Of a stretch of DNA of 17,875 nucleotides, positions 6,834 to 14,032 are shown in pieces. A program made the position numbers and the translations under genes. Source of the stretch: an uncultured Peptococcaceae bacterium (GTDB lineage: Bacteria > Bacillota > Desulfotomaculia > Desulfotomaculales > Desulfocucumaceae); the NCBI GenBank assembly GCA_958417755.1, contig CATZDY010000052.1, positions 1 through 17,875 of the forward strand. Reading direction: 5' to 3'. The notes under the pieces were generated by a model. That model searched no databases. It saw only the letters and a program-made list of their open reading frames with translations, and was not told the origin of the DNA. How positions within the stretch are numbered: the stretch's first letter is position 1; each line of letters starts with the position of its first letter.

Positions 6834-8120
6834 ATGTCCATTTGGCTTGGCATTGAATTGGCAGCATCAGGCTTAGAAAATGCTTTTCTCATGCATATTT
6901 TGGCCCGCAAAATGGGCTTAAAGGACTGGGTTCAACCCAGTCAATTGGTTTTTCAATGGCTGAGCATTACGGTTCTTTTGACTGTGTTCAATGAACTGAC
7001 GCATCATAGCGTTATATCCATCTTTTTGTTTCCTGTTTTATTTTATGTGTATATCAAAGTTTATTTAGGTGGAGATCTGAAAACCAGAATTTTTTGGGCT
7101 GTTTTTTTAATGTTCCTGATTGTTTGTTTTTCCTTTGGCACCTTTGCTGTTTTTGCTTATGCTTATGGGGAGAGCTTTTATCAGTATGCCGAGCAAAATC
7201 CCTTGCGCTGGCGGATCATGTTGGTGGATAAATCACTGTTAATCTTGGCCTGGATATGCATCTTGCGTTTGCCTAAAATCCAGTTCAGCAGTTTGAAAGC
7301 AAAGAATGTGTATCTCATTATGCCCATTTTAACAATCATATGTTTGGCTTTCATGGTGTTAAGCCGGCAAGTCATGGGAATCAATAATACCATTTTGTTT
7401 ATCATGCTGATCGTTTCCTTTGTGGTGATGAATATTAGCTTTTTTTATCTGCAAAAAAACAATGAAAAACAACAGCACATGATGCTTGAAAATAACGCCT
7501 TGCTTTCCCAAAAGAATGAGTTGTTATCATGGCATTATCAGACCTTGAACCAATTCTTTGAAGGCATCAAACATATGCAAATTGAAATCAACAATCATTT
7601 GCAAGTGATTTGGCTTTTGGCCAGAAACCCCAAAAATCAAGATTTTGAAAAGTATTCCAAGCAAATGCATGGCATCAACCAGCAGCTAACCCAAATGTTT
7701 GTTACAAACAACAATATGATTGATGCTGTGTTATGGAATCATGTTCTGAAAGCCTCCCAAAAAAATATTGTTTTGGAATTACAAATTGAATTACCCTCAG
7801 AACATGATATGAATGTATTGGATCTGGGATTTGCCTTGGATTTTCTTTTAGAAATGCTGGTAAGGAAAAAAGAGCTGCACCGGGAAACTGCTTATATGAA
7901 GGTAACTTGTCAGGCCGGGGAAAAGGATTATACGGTAGCCATCCATCCCCGGGCAGATACGCTACACTGGGATGAGTTAAAGGATATTCGCACCATGGAA
8001 CTTGGGAACGATCCCTGGGAATTGGATGGTATCTTACAGATTTTAGACAAATATAAGGGGAATGCCTATTATCAGTGGGACACTGCTTTTGTCATGCAAT
8101 TCCCCCGGCAAGATCAATGA
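6834..8120 (+). CDS. AgrC-like membrane sensor with degenerate kinase domain
   Basis: The protein has 428 residues from ATG 6834. The first half (to about 210) has six or seven membrane segments, like AgrC/ComD peptide sensors; the opening GIELAASGLENAF resembles their first helix. A coiled linker follows (EKQQHMMLENNALLSQKNEL). The dimerisation helix has His247 in KHMQIEINNHLQV, comparable to HDxxNHL in AgrC. The ATP-binding part is damaged: where GHKL kinases have LLDNAxEA this protein has LLEMLVRKK (338-346), and the glycine G-box is replaced by PWELDGILQI near 394-403, although the closing KYKGN...FVMQFP strand pattern remains. It is probably a pseudokinase that senses or scaffolds. No response regulator or pre-peptide gene is adjacent. 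A TTG start at 6795 is possible; I prefer ATG because it fits the usual N-terminus and GGGGG lies 9 bases before it. Confidence 0.75.
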   Translation: MSIWLGIELAASGLENAFLMHILARKMGLKDWVQPSQLVFQWLSITVLLTVFNELTHHSVISIFLFPVLFYVYIKVYLGGDLKTRIFWAVFLMFLIVCFSFGTFAVFAYAYGESFYQYAEQNPLRWRIMLVDKSLLILAWICILRLPKIQFSSLKAKNVYLIMPILTIICLAFMVLSRQVMGINNTILFIMLIVSFVVMNISFFYLQKNNEKQQHMMLENNALLSQKNELLSWHYQTLNQFFEGIKHMQIEINNHLQVIWLLARNPKNQDFEKYSKQMHGINQQLTQMFVTNNNMIDAVLWNHVLKASQKNIVLELQIELPSEHDMNVLDLGFALDFLLEMLVRKKELHRETAYMKVTCQAGEKDYTVAIHPRADTLHWDELKDIRTMELGNDPWELDGILQILDKYKGNAYYQWDTAFVMQFPRQDQ

Positions 8121-8155
8121 CCAGAAAACCTGTACCTGGCCCTTAGGTTAGCACA

Positions 8156-8389
8156 TCATAGGGGGGAAAATGTATATTGATGGGTCATGCTTTTGGTCAC
8201 CACAATATAAACCACTGTGCCATCCTCCATGGTTTGTTTCTCCAGGGAAGCAGGGGAATCCCATTGGTGTTTACTCTGTACATATGCTTCCAAATCGTCA
8301 ATTTCCACTTCTTCAATCACCACGTCGCCCCTTTTGCGTCCAGCGCATGCATTCATGATTTCGTGAATGACTTCATAGTCTTTCATCAT
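8156..8389 (-). CDS. Small protein of unknown function
   Basis: The protein has 77 residues, starting MMKDYEVIHEIMNACAG. AAGGAG (8395-8400 on the plus strand, read in reverse) lies 5 bases before the first ATG and 8 before the second, so either is possible (8389 or 8386). The open frame continues upstream to 8596, but that part has no ribosome site and looks non-coding. The protein has an acidic middle (VVIEEVEIDDLEAYV) and a C-terminal pair of beta strands (TVVYIVVTK, HQYTFSPL), giving a small alpha/beta fold. No membrane segment is present. I do not know a function. It converges on the AgrC-like gene with a 35-base gap. Confidence 0.65.
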   Translation of the reverse strand: MMKDYEVIHEIMNACAGRKRGDVVIEEVEIDDLEAYVQSKHQWDSPASLEKQTMEDGTVVYIVVTKSMTHQYTFSPL

Positions 8390-8722
8390 GTTGTCTCCTT
8401 TTTGATTTGATTGTATCAATAGGGAGGCAAAATTTCCAGCTTTTTTAAGCAGCTTGCCTTGCATAAAGCATGAATGAAAATATGGTAGCAACTTTGGTGC
8501 TATGAATGGCGGAAAAATTTGCTTTTGTTTCAAACCACCAAAAGGATGCAGCAGTTTTGTAGATAAAGGGTAAGGAGGCGCCATGAAAAAAGGCAAGGGA
8601 ATATGTAGCGCTACGGATGGCAGAGCAAGGATTGCTGCATATTTCTTAGAAGCCCTGATTGCTTGTTTTCAGTATTGCCCTGTTTATAAAAGCTACTGAT
8701 GTCTTTTGGGGTTTAAGAATTT
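8390..8722. other. Region between small minus-strand gene and dehydrogenase
   Basis: The stretch holds one candidate 38-codon gene on the plus strand (8583-8699) and a weak dyad TAGCA...TGCTA near 8488-8503. The upstream region of the small minus-strand gene gives no clear -35/-10 pair. Nothing else was recognised. Confidence 0.4.
8583..8699 (+). CDS. Candidate 38-residue small protein
   Basis: ATG 8583 follows a perfect AAGGAGG (8572-8578) with a 4-base gap, and the frame stays open for 38 codons to TGA 8697. The peptide begins MKKGKGICSATDGRARIAA and continues with a partly hydrophobic middle (YFLEALIACF) and Cys8, Cys28 and Cys32. It faces head-on into the 3' end of the minus-strand dehydrogenase gene, 23 bases away. 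I know no family for it. The strong ribosome site is the main support; a chance occurrence is possible. Confidence 0.35.
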   Translation: MKKGKGICSATDGRARIAAYFLEALIACFQYCPVYKSY

Positions 8723-9853
8723 TTAGGGCTTTAACACCACTTTGATACAGTTTTCCTCCTTTTTATCAAAAATATTGTAAGCATGTTTCCCTTCCTCCAA
8801 GCTTAATCTGTGGGTAATGATATCCGTGGCATCGAATTTTTTTTGCTGAATCAATTCTAAAATGGGTCGGACATAGCGTTGAGCCGGACATTGTCCCATT
8901 TTCAAGGTAATATTCCGGGCAAAAAAATTGCCCAAAGGAAACATATTGTATCTACCTCCATAAACCCCCAACAACACCACAGTGCCGCATTTGCGCACAG
9001 CTTCTGAAGCTATTTCAAGGGCTGACTTGGAGCCCCCTTGCAGCATCAGGGCGGATTCTACCTTTTCTATGGCTGACATTTTGCCGTCCATGCCCACACA
9101 GTCAATGACCACATCCGCTCCCCCATGGGTCATTTCTTTGATGGCAGCCCCGGTGTTATCGTAATCTTCAAAATTCAAGGCCTGCACCCCGGGATAGGTT
9201 TGGGCATGCTGCAAACGGTAGTCCACATTGTCCACAGCAATCACCTTTTTGGCTCCCTGGAACAGGGCCCACTTCATGGTGAGCAAGCCCACAGGACCGC
9301 AGCCCAGCACCACCACTGTGTCATCCTGTTTTACCCCGCCCAAGTCAACGCCCCACCGGGAAGTGGGTAAAATATCAGTGAGAAACAATACCTGTTCGTC
9401 CTCCAGTTCCTCTGGCACCACCACAGGGCCCACATTGGCATAGGGGACCCGGAGGTATTCCGCTTGTCCCCCGGCGTAATTGCCAAAGGATTTGCTGTAT
9501 CCTAAGAGTCCCCCGGTTTCGCCATAAGGATTGGAGTTGTCGCATTGGCTGAATTGTTCTTGTTCACAGAAAAAACAGTGACCGCAGGAAACAGGAAAAG
9601 GCACAATGACCCGGTCGCTTTTTTGTAGATGCTTTACGTTCTTTCCTTTTTCCTCCACAATACCCATGGTTTCATGGCCCAATACATAGCCAGGATACAT
9701 GCTGGGAACCCTGCCGTGGACCAGATGCAGATCAGAACCGCAAATGGCTGTGGAAGTAACCTTTACAATGATATCATCATCTTGCTCAAGGCCAGGATCT
9801 GCCACCTGTTCCACAGCGATGTTTCTGATTCCTTGATAAACAATGGCTTTCAT
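8723..9853 (-). CDS. Zinc-dependent alcohol dehydrogenase, formaldehyde-dehydrogenase-like
   Basis: The protein has 376 residues and is a medium-chain dehydrogenase in the cytoplasm that oxidises an alcohol or aldehyde hydrate with NAD+. Catalytic zinc ligands are Cys38 (ICGSDLH), His60 (GHE) and probably Asp160 in LTDILPTSRWG, the pattern of glutathione-independent formaldehyde dehydrogenase relatives. Structural zinc cysteines are 90, 93, 96 and 104. The Rossmann motif is GCGPVG (184-189), and Asp208 at the end of the second strand favours NAD over NADP. The stretch GYSKSFGNYAGGQAEYLRVPYAN is typical of the same subgroup. The start is ATG at 9853 with AAAGGAG 10 bases upstream; the longer frame upstream is not family-like. 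It stands alone, with no partner gene to fix the substrate. Confidence 0.88.
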   Translation of the reverse strand: MKAIVYQGIRNIAVEQVADPGLEQDDDIIVKVTSTAICGSDLHLVHGRVPSMYPGYVLGHETMGIVEEKGKNVKHLQKSDRVIVPFPVSCGHCFFCEQEQFSQCDNSNPYGETGGLLGYSKSFGNYAGGQAEYLRVPYANVGPVVVPEELEDEQVLFLTDILPTSRWGVDLGGVKQDDTVVVLGCGPVGLLTMKWALFQGAKKVIAVDNVDYRLQHAQTYPGVQALNFEDYDNTGAAIKEMTHGGADVVIDCVGMDGKMSAIEKVESALMLQGGSKSALEIASEAVRKCGTVVLLGVYGGRYNMFPLGNFFARNITLKMGQCPAQRYVRPILELIQQKKFDATDIITHRLSLEEGKHAYNIFDKKEENCIKVVLKP

Positions 9854-10137
9854 TGTTCTCACGCTCCTTTTTTTATACCCATAGGGTTTGTCAAAGTAAA
9901 AAAAATATGCCTGACAATCCAACACAGAGAACAAAAAAAGGGCTAAGTCATCAGGAAAAGGATTCTTTTGGTCAATAAACCTTTGGGCATGAAAGAGTTG
10001 GCCATAGAATAAGCTCCAAACATGCTGGAAAAGGATTTTTATTTTCCAAACATAGGTTTCAGCTTGCAAGAACAAGAAAAACTGCTATTGAAGATGCTAT
10101 GATAATGACTCATTTTTAGTTTGCATGGCAGAAATGT
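9854..10137. other. Leader region of the dehydrogenase gene
   Basis: This AT-rich stretch lies between the dehydrogenase start and the terminator of the PH-domain pair. On the minus strand TTGACA (complement of 9889-9894) lies close to the ribosome site, but no -10 box sits at the right distance. A plus-strand TATGATAAT near 10097 faces the terminator, which would give only a short RNA. No gene was found. Confidence 0.35.
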
Positions 10138-10162
10138 AAAAAGCCGCAAGCGCGGCTTTTTT
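10138..10162 (-). terminator. Terminator of the PH-domain gene pair
   Basis: A perfect 10-bp stem (AAAAAGCCGC 10138-10147 with GCGGCTTTTT 10152-10161) closes a 4-base loop. The A and T runs on both sides make it suitable for either strand. It lies 19 bases after the stop of the larger PH-domain gene. Confidence 0.85.
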
Positions 10163-10180
10163 GGCTCAAGGGGAATTCCT

Positions 10181-11710
10181 TTAAAATTTGCTTGGTTTTA
10201 AGCCCTTTTTGCGGATCATGTGGCAGCTGATTTGGTCAAACTGATGACCTGGAAAAAAGCCAATGGCATGGGCTCTGTTGATCATAGAGGCCAAGACATA
10301 CACAGTGCCTTTTTCCAAGCCCAACTTGGCAGAAACCGGACCTTGGATCCGCTCCAAACGCTGGATTTTAGCATACAGGGCTAGCACAATCTTTTTTTGG
10401 AATACCCCGTCAGTGATGCGCAAAACCCCATCATGAACCTCCAAACCCTTGGTCATATATTGGAGCACAAGTTGCAGCAGGGCTCCTCCCATGACCAAAA
10501 GCCCTGCTGCCCAGGTAAGGGCTGTGATAAGTCCAGAAGATGCGGTCAATTGTTGCTGTAAGATTATGCTGCTAAGCCCTATGATAACTAGCAATCCTAT
10601 AGCCACAAGTCCGGACTGGATGGCCAGGGGAACCAAGGCGCTTCGAGGCTGGGCCGGGCTTTTTGCCAGCTCCCAATGGGCAGCGTATTCTGGTAGCAAT
10701 TGCCGCAACAATTGGGTCAATCTTTGGGGGTTACACATGAGAAGCAGCTGAGAACCTTCTGTGGCATCATCCCCAATGCCTATGTTGATCAATTCTGCAC
10801 AGTATTTCCTGCTGATTCTGGCGAAAGTGGGCTGGCGAATGACCAAAGCGTTGATTTTATCCACTGGAATGGTATAGGTTCTTTGGGTGAACAAACCGTA
10901 GCTAAGGTGGATTTTATCCCCTTTTCTTTGGGCCTGAAATCCATAATAACGCACAATACCCTTTAGGGCATTGTAGATCATAGGAACAATGGAAATCACA
11001 CTGGCCAAGGCAAAGCTGCCTATGTTTTCCAGCACAGCAGTTCGTAGCCCAGGGGTGAGGGCCACAAAACCCCCTATCCCGGCTATGGCCAGAAAAAAAA
11101 TGGCACTGAATAAAGGAATGGACAACAGACTGTATTGCAATACTTGCCCAAATGAAAACATGACCTCAGGGGATTCTTCCTTGTTTATACCAATCTTTGG
11201 GTCTTGGTCTGGCGGCAGGATAAGCTCCTTTTTTTGCTGGGCCAGCACTTGGTTGATGGTTTGTTTGATTTCCTCAGCCACTTGTTTTTTGAGCACAATT
11301 TTTACATCCGTTTTATCCGCCGTGCTGGCTGAATTGGTATCCATTTTCAGCTGGCAAGTGCCCAAGAGGCGTTCAAATATATTTTGTGATACATTGACAT
11401 TGGATATGCTGCCCAGGCCAATGGTCATCCTTTGTTTGGTAAGCCCTCGTTTTTCAATGACAAAAGACTCTGGATCCATTTGGAGCCAGGTCCGGTACCA
11501 TTTCCAAAGCTGTATCCCGAAAAACAGGAGTAAAATGACCAATAGTCCCAAGACCAGCATACTACTGAACCCAAAGGTGAATTGTCCCTCTTGGACCAGT
11601 CGTATCACATCATCAATATTGCTAAACACAAAAACCACCAACACCCAGATGAAAGCAGAAGCTTGTTCCAATACAATGCTGATGTGGCAACGAAAGGGTT
11701 TTTCAGTCAT
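10181..11710 (-). CDS. YdbT-like bacterial PH-domain membrane protein
   Basis: The protein has 509 residues. Paired hydrophobic segments alternate with soluble domains: segments near 18-32 and 47-66, a first PH domain (about 75-155, with FVIEKRGLTKQRMTIGLGSI), segments near 190-250, a second PH domain (about 255-340, HLSYGLFTQRTYTIPVDKI), segments near 360-410 and a third PH domain to the end (LRITDGVFQKKIVLALYAKI). This three-domain layout matches B. subtilis YdbT. YdbS and YdbT act together and have been linked to tolerance of certain antimicrobial peptides; whether that holds here is inference. ATG 11710 overlaps the end of the upstream small PH gene by 8 bases, so translation is coupled. 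Confidence 0.82.
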   Translation of the reverse strand: MTEKPFRCHISIVLEQASAFIWVLVVFVFSNIDDVIRLVQEGQFTFGFSSMLVLGLLVILLLFFGIQLWKWYRTWLQMDPESFVIEKRGLTKQRMTIGLGSISNVNVSQNIFERLLGTCQLKMDTNSASTADKTDVKIVLKKQVAEEIKQTINQVLAQQKKELILPPDQDPKIGINKEESPEVMFSFGQVLQYSLLSIPLFSAIFFLAIAGIGGFVALTPGLRTAVLENIGSFALASVISIVPMIYNALKGIVRYYGFQAQRKGDKIHLSYGLFTQRTYTIPVDKINALVIRQPTFARISRKYCAELINIGIGDDATEGSQLLLMCNPQRLTQLLRQLLPEYAAHWELAKSPAQPRSALVPLAIQSGLVAIGLLVIIGLSSIILQQQLTASSGLITALTWAAGLLVMGGALLQLVLQYMTKGLEVHDGVLRITDGVFQKKIVLALYAKIQRLERIQGPVSAKLGLEKGTVYVLASMINRAHAIGFFPGHQFDQISCHMIRKKGLKPSKF

Positions 11711-12197
11711 GGTTTCTTTGCTCCTTTACCAGGGCATTGATTTTCTTTTGTAGGATTTCAGCCATTTGATTGGCCTTTTCCTCAGCTAGAAATTTGATTT
11801 CAGTGTCCCCGCCTCCAGTGGTGACCACCACATTGGCCAAACCGTAAAACCTGAGCAGCGGTCCTTTGTGCATGGAGATTTTATGGATGCGTTCTAAGGG
11901 CACAATTTGTCTTTTGATAAAGAAAAGCCCCTCCTGCACATCGATTTTTTCCTCATCCATCCAATAGCGGTATCTGGCATAGCGTATGGAGGGAGCCAAG
12001 AAAATATCAAATAACACCAGGGCGAACAAAATGATAAGCAGCAAATGAAAGGCCGTCAGCCAGCCCGGGGGAAGGAAGCGGGCCAGCACAAAGCGCAAGC
12101 CAATGAGCACAAGCACAATGATCAGGCCAGAAATCACTGCTGATGTACGCATACAATGTTTTGCTTGTATGGGGAGCTGCTGGTAGTTTGGTTCCAT
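11703..12197 (-). CDS. YdbS-like bacterial PH-domain membrane protein
   Basis: The protein has 164 residues from ATG 12197, which lies about 6 bases after AAGGAGGAGA. Two membrane helices (about 20-40, VISGLIIVLVLIGLRFVL, and 46-68, LLLIILFALVLFDIF) precede one bPH domain with the typical run YRYWMDEEKIDVQEGLFF and IVPLERIHKISMHKGPLLRFYGL. The C-terminus is helical. It is the first gene of the pair and overlaps the next by ATGACTGA. The frame extends upstream to 12248, but that addition has no ribosome site. Confidence 0.85.
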   Translation of the reverse strand: MEPNYQQLPIQAKHCMRTSAVISGLIIVLVLIGLRFVLARFLPPGWLTAFHLLLIILFALVLFDIFLAPSIRYARYRYWMDEEKIDVQEGLFFIKRQIVPLERIHKISMHKGPLLRFYGLANVVVTTGGGDTEIKFLAEEKANQMAEILQKKINALVKEQRNHD

Positions 12198-12567
12198 TCT
12201 TCTCCTCCTTTTTGGGGTTGGGTTGCAATGTCCTAAGGCTGGGAACAAATGTTCCTTTGCGCCAGAATAGAAAGGCTAATGTCCTGGGATTGGGGTAAGG
12301 TCGTGGAAATAGCCCAGGAAAAAAATATAATTGTCTCTTTGGGGATTTGCTTTACAAAAGCAGTATAGCAAATATAAAATCGAAAGGAAAAGAAAAATAG
12401 CAAAAAAGAAGATATATTTTATGTTCAGGCAGAAATCATCCGGGATTTTTGGCCAGAATGGATTCCTGAAAAAGGAGGCCCAAGGGATTTTAACAAGTCA
12501 AAGGATGAAGGATAGAAAAACGCAAAAAAGCGTTGGATAAAAAGATGGGGAGAGAAGGTGAATTGCC
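12198..12567. other. Divergent intergenic region upstream of the PH pair
   Basis: A plus-strand promoter candidate TTTACA (12351-12356), 16 bases, TATAAA (12373-12378) points to the small gene at 12568. Within it, TGCTTT/AAAGCA makes a short dyad. A 39-codon frame 12421-12540 lacks a good ribosome site and I do not call it. A hairpin AACGC...GCGTT (12519-12534) has no T tract. The minus-strand promoter of the PH pair was not identified with confidence. Confidence 0.4.
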
Positions 12568-12762
12568 ATGGGGTATGAAGAGGACATGCAAAAACTACAA
12601 GCTTGGTACCAGGAAGAATGTGCCAGGATTCAGGCAGCCTATCCCCGGGAAACTGGCGATGATTGGTGGGGGGGACCAGCTAAAATCAAATTGCAAAGGC
12701 TGCAAGCAGAATTGGAGAACCGCCGGGAAGCGCTCAAAACAAAATACAAGATAAGGGATTAA
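12568..12762 (+). CDS. Small helical protein of unknown function
   Basis: The protein has 64 residues, highly charged and predicted mostly helical. AAGGTGA lies 8 bases before the ATG. The sequence holds two helical stretches (MQKLQAWYQEECARIQAAY and KIKLQRLQAELENRREALK) around a DDWWGG turn, so it may form a helical hairpin or coiled coil. No membrane segment or enzyme motif is seen. An overlapping frame (12533 onward) has poor composition. It is followed by 160 bases of leader before the GntR gene; no terminator was found between. Confidence 0.55.
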   Translation: MGYEEDMQKLQAWYQEECARIQAAYPRETGDDWWGGPAKIKLQRLQAELENRREALKTKYKIRD

Positions 12763-12870
12763 CAGAACAGGCTGCCCTTTGATTGGGGGATTTTAAAAAC
12801 CTTTGGTTGGAGATTTCAGGCGCACAAGGAGAAGAAAAGCAAAGGCTAGATATTTTCCCCAGTGACAGAA

Positions 12871-12900
12871 GACATCATACAACATGTTTATAAAATACAA
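12871..12900 (+). promoter_or_regulatory. Probable GntR operator upstream of its own gene
   Basis: GACATCATA (12871-12879) and CATCATACAA (12873-12882) also occur before ilvD (13981-13989 and 14002-14011). A partial mirror ATACAAC follows at 12895-12901. The region holds a TATAAA (12889-12894) without a clear -35; another -10 match, TATACT (12910-12915), would start transcription almost at the ATG. Confidence 0.5.
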
Positions 12901-12927
12901 CCCTTGTGCTATACTAGGAGCATGAAT

Positions 12928-13626
12928 ATGAGGGAAACAAATGGGGAGAAAAAGGAAAAACGCTTGTCCGATAGTGTGGCTGAAGAAATTAGATCCATGA
13001 TTACGGTGGAAAAACGATTTTTGCCAGGGGATAAACTGCCCAATGAAAATGAGCTGGCCCAAGAGCTGGGCATCAGCAGAACCACTTTGCGGGAGGCTAT
13101 TCGCGTTTTGGTGACCAACGGCTTGGTGGAGATTCGCCGGGGAAAAGGCACCTTTGTGGCCATGAATATCACAAAAGCCAATGAAATGTGGGGCACCCTG
13201 GCTTCAGCCAAAATGAAGGCCAAGGATTTATATGAAATGCGGCTTATCTTTGAACCAGAGGCTGCCTATTTGGCTGCCATCCGGGCCACTTTGCGGGAGC
13301 GAAAACAAATCCTTAGTTTGGGCAAACAGGTGGAATCCAAGATTTTAAGTCAACAGGATCGGACCAATGAAGAGCGGGCCTTTCACAAAGCCATTGCCAA
13401 GGCTACGCACAATGAATTTATGAATCAATTGATGCCCTTGATATACGAGGCCATTGACAAAGGGGTTGTTTTATCAGAAAAAAATGCCCAAGCTTTACAA
13501 GATACTTTGGCTGACCATCGCATGATCATGGAATTTTTGGCCACTGGCAATGCCCAAGGGGCCAAAAGCGCCATGAAGATCCATATTTTGCACGCCATGC
13601 AGAGGTTGAACTTATTGTTGCCATGA
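12928..13626 (+). CDS. GntR-family transcriptional regulator, FadR/FCD subfamily
   Basis: The protein has 232 residues. An N-terminal winged helix (about 12-77) shows PGDKLPNENELAQELGISRTTLREAIRVL and the wing RRGKGTFV. The C-terminal FCD ligand domain has the histidines expected to hold a metal or acid effector: His153 (AFHKAI), His197 (ADHR) and His219 (KIHI). Such proteins are usually repressors released by a small carboxylic or sugar acid. ATG 12928 is 7 bases after AGGAG; ATG 12922 is also in frame but almost touches the site, and the open frame upstream to 12862 is not family-like. The next gene on the same strand is ilvD with matching operators, so it is the likely target. Confidence 0.88.
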   Translation: MRETNGEKKEKRLSDSVAEEIRSMITVEKRFLPGDKLPNENELAQELGISRTTLREAIRVLVTNGLVEIRRGKGTFVAMNITKANEMWGTLASAKMKAKDLYEMRLIFEPEAAYLAAIRATLRERKQILSLGKQVESKILSQQDRTNEERAFHKAIAKATHNEFMNQLMPLIYEAIDKGVVLSEKNAQALQDTLADHRMIMEFLATGNAQGAKSAMKIHILHAMQRLNLLLP

Positions 13627-13747
13627 GATGTTGCCAAAATATGAAAGTAAAAAACTTCTCATCAGGATGATAAAGACCCAGGGGCTGGAGTATGTTCTTC
13701 ATCCTATGGGGTACAAAGGGTTGGGGGCTTTTAGGTAGGTGAACCCA

Positions 13748-13764
13748 TTGTTTGAAGCAAACAA
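13748..13764. promoter_or_regulatory. Palindrome TTGTTTG-N3-CAAACAA
   Basis: Perfect 7-base arms around three bases. It lies about 210 bases upstream of the ilvD promoter. The protein that might bind it is unknown. Confidence 0.35.
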
Positions 13765-13936
13765 AATAGCAAATCGTGGTCATGACAAGAAAACATTTAT
13801 AATAGGGCAAGCAATATTAATAAAGGAAACAAATTGAGTGTTGTAGGTCAGGAGAAAACAGCTTGCTTTGCCCTGGTTCATGAGTTATTTGATTGACCAA
13901 TGAGCCAAGACAAAAAAGATAGGTTAAAGCGGTATT

Positions 13937-14011
13937 TTGTATATGGATATTTATCATATCATACAACACCATTGAAAGTAGACATCATATGTTATATAAT
14001 ACATCATACAA
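13937..14011 (+). promoter_or_regulatory. ilvD promoter with candidate GntR operators
   Basis: TTGAAA (13972-13977), 17 bases and TATAAT (13995-14000) form a strong promoter, with the start point near 14007. ATCATACAA occurs at 13958-13966 and CATCATACAA at 14002-14011, on the start point. TTGTAT (13937-13942) and ATACAA (13961-13966) form an inverted pair further upstream. The same elements precede the GntR gene. Confidence 0.65.
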
Positions 14012-14032
14012 AAACCAGTGGGAGGGCATGGG

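Larger units (their letters stand above)
13627..14032. other. 406-base region before ilvD
   Basis: It holds the ilvD promoter and operators on its right side. On the left, AGGATGA (13664-13670) and TCATCCT (13699-13705) can pair, but no T tract follows. TTGTTTG-aag-CAAACAA (13748-13764) is a 17-base palindrome of operator type. No gene was found. Confidence 0.5.

Noticed and set aside
8390..8596. N-terminal extension of the small minus-strand protein (frame open to 8596)
   Set aside because: The extension has no ribosome site and an odd composition, while AAGGAG sits right before ATG 8389/8386.
12421..12540. 39-codon ORF before the small helical protein
   Set aside because: No good ribosome site before the ATG, and the lysine-rich composition fits random AT-rich sequence.
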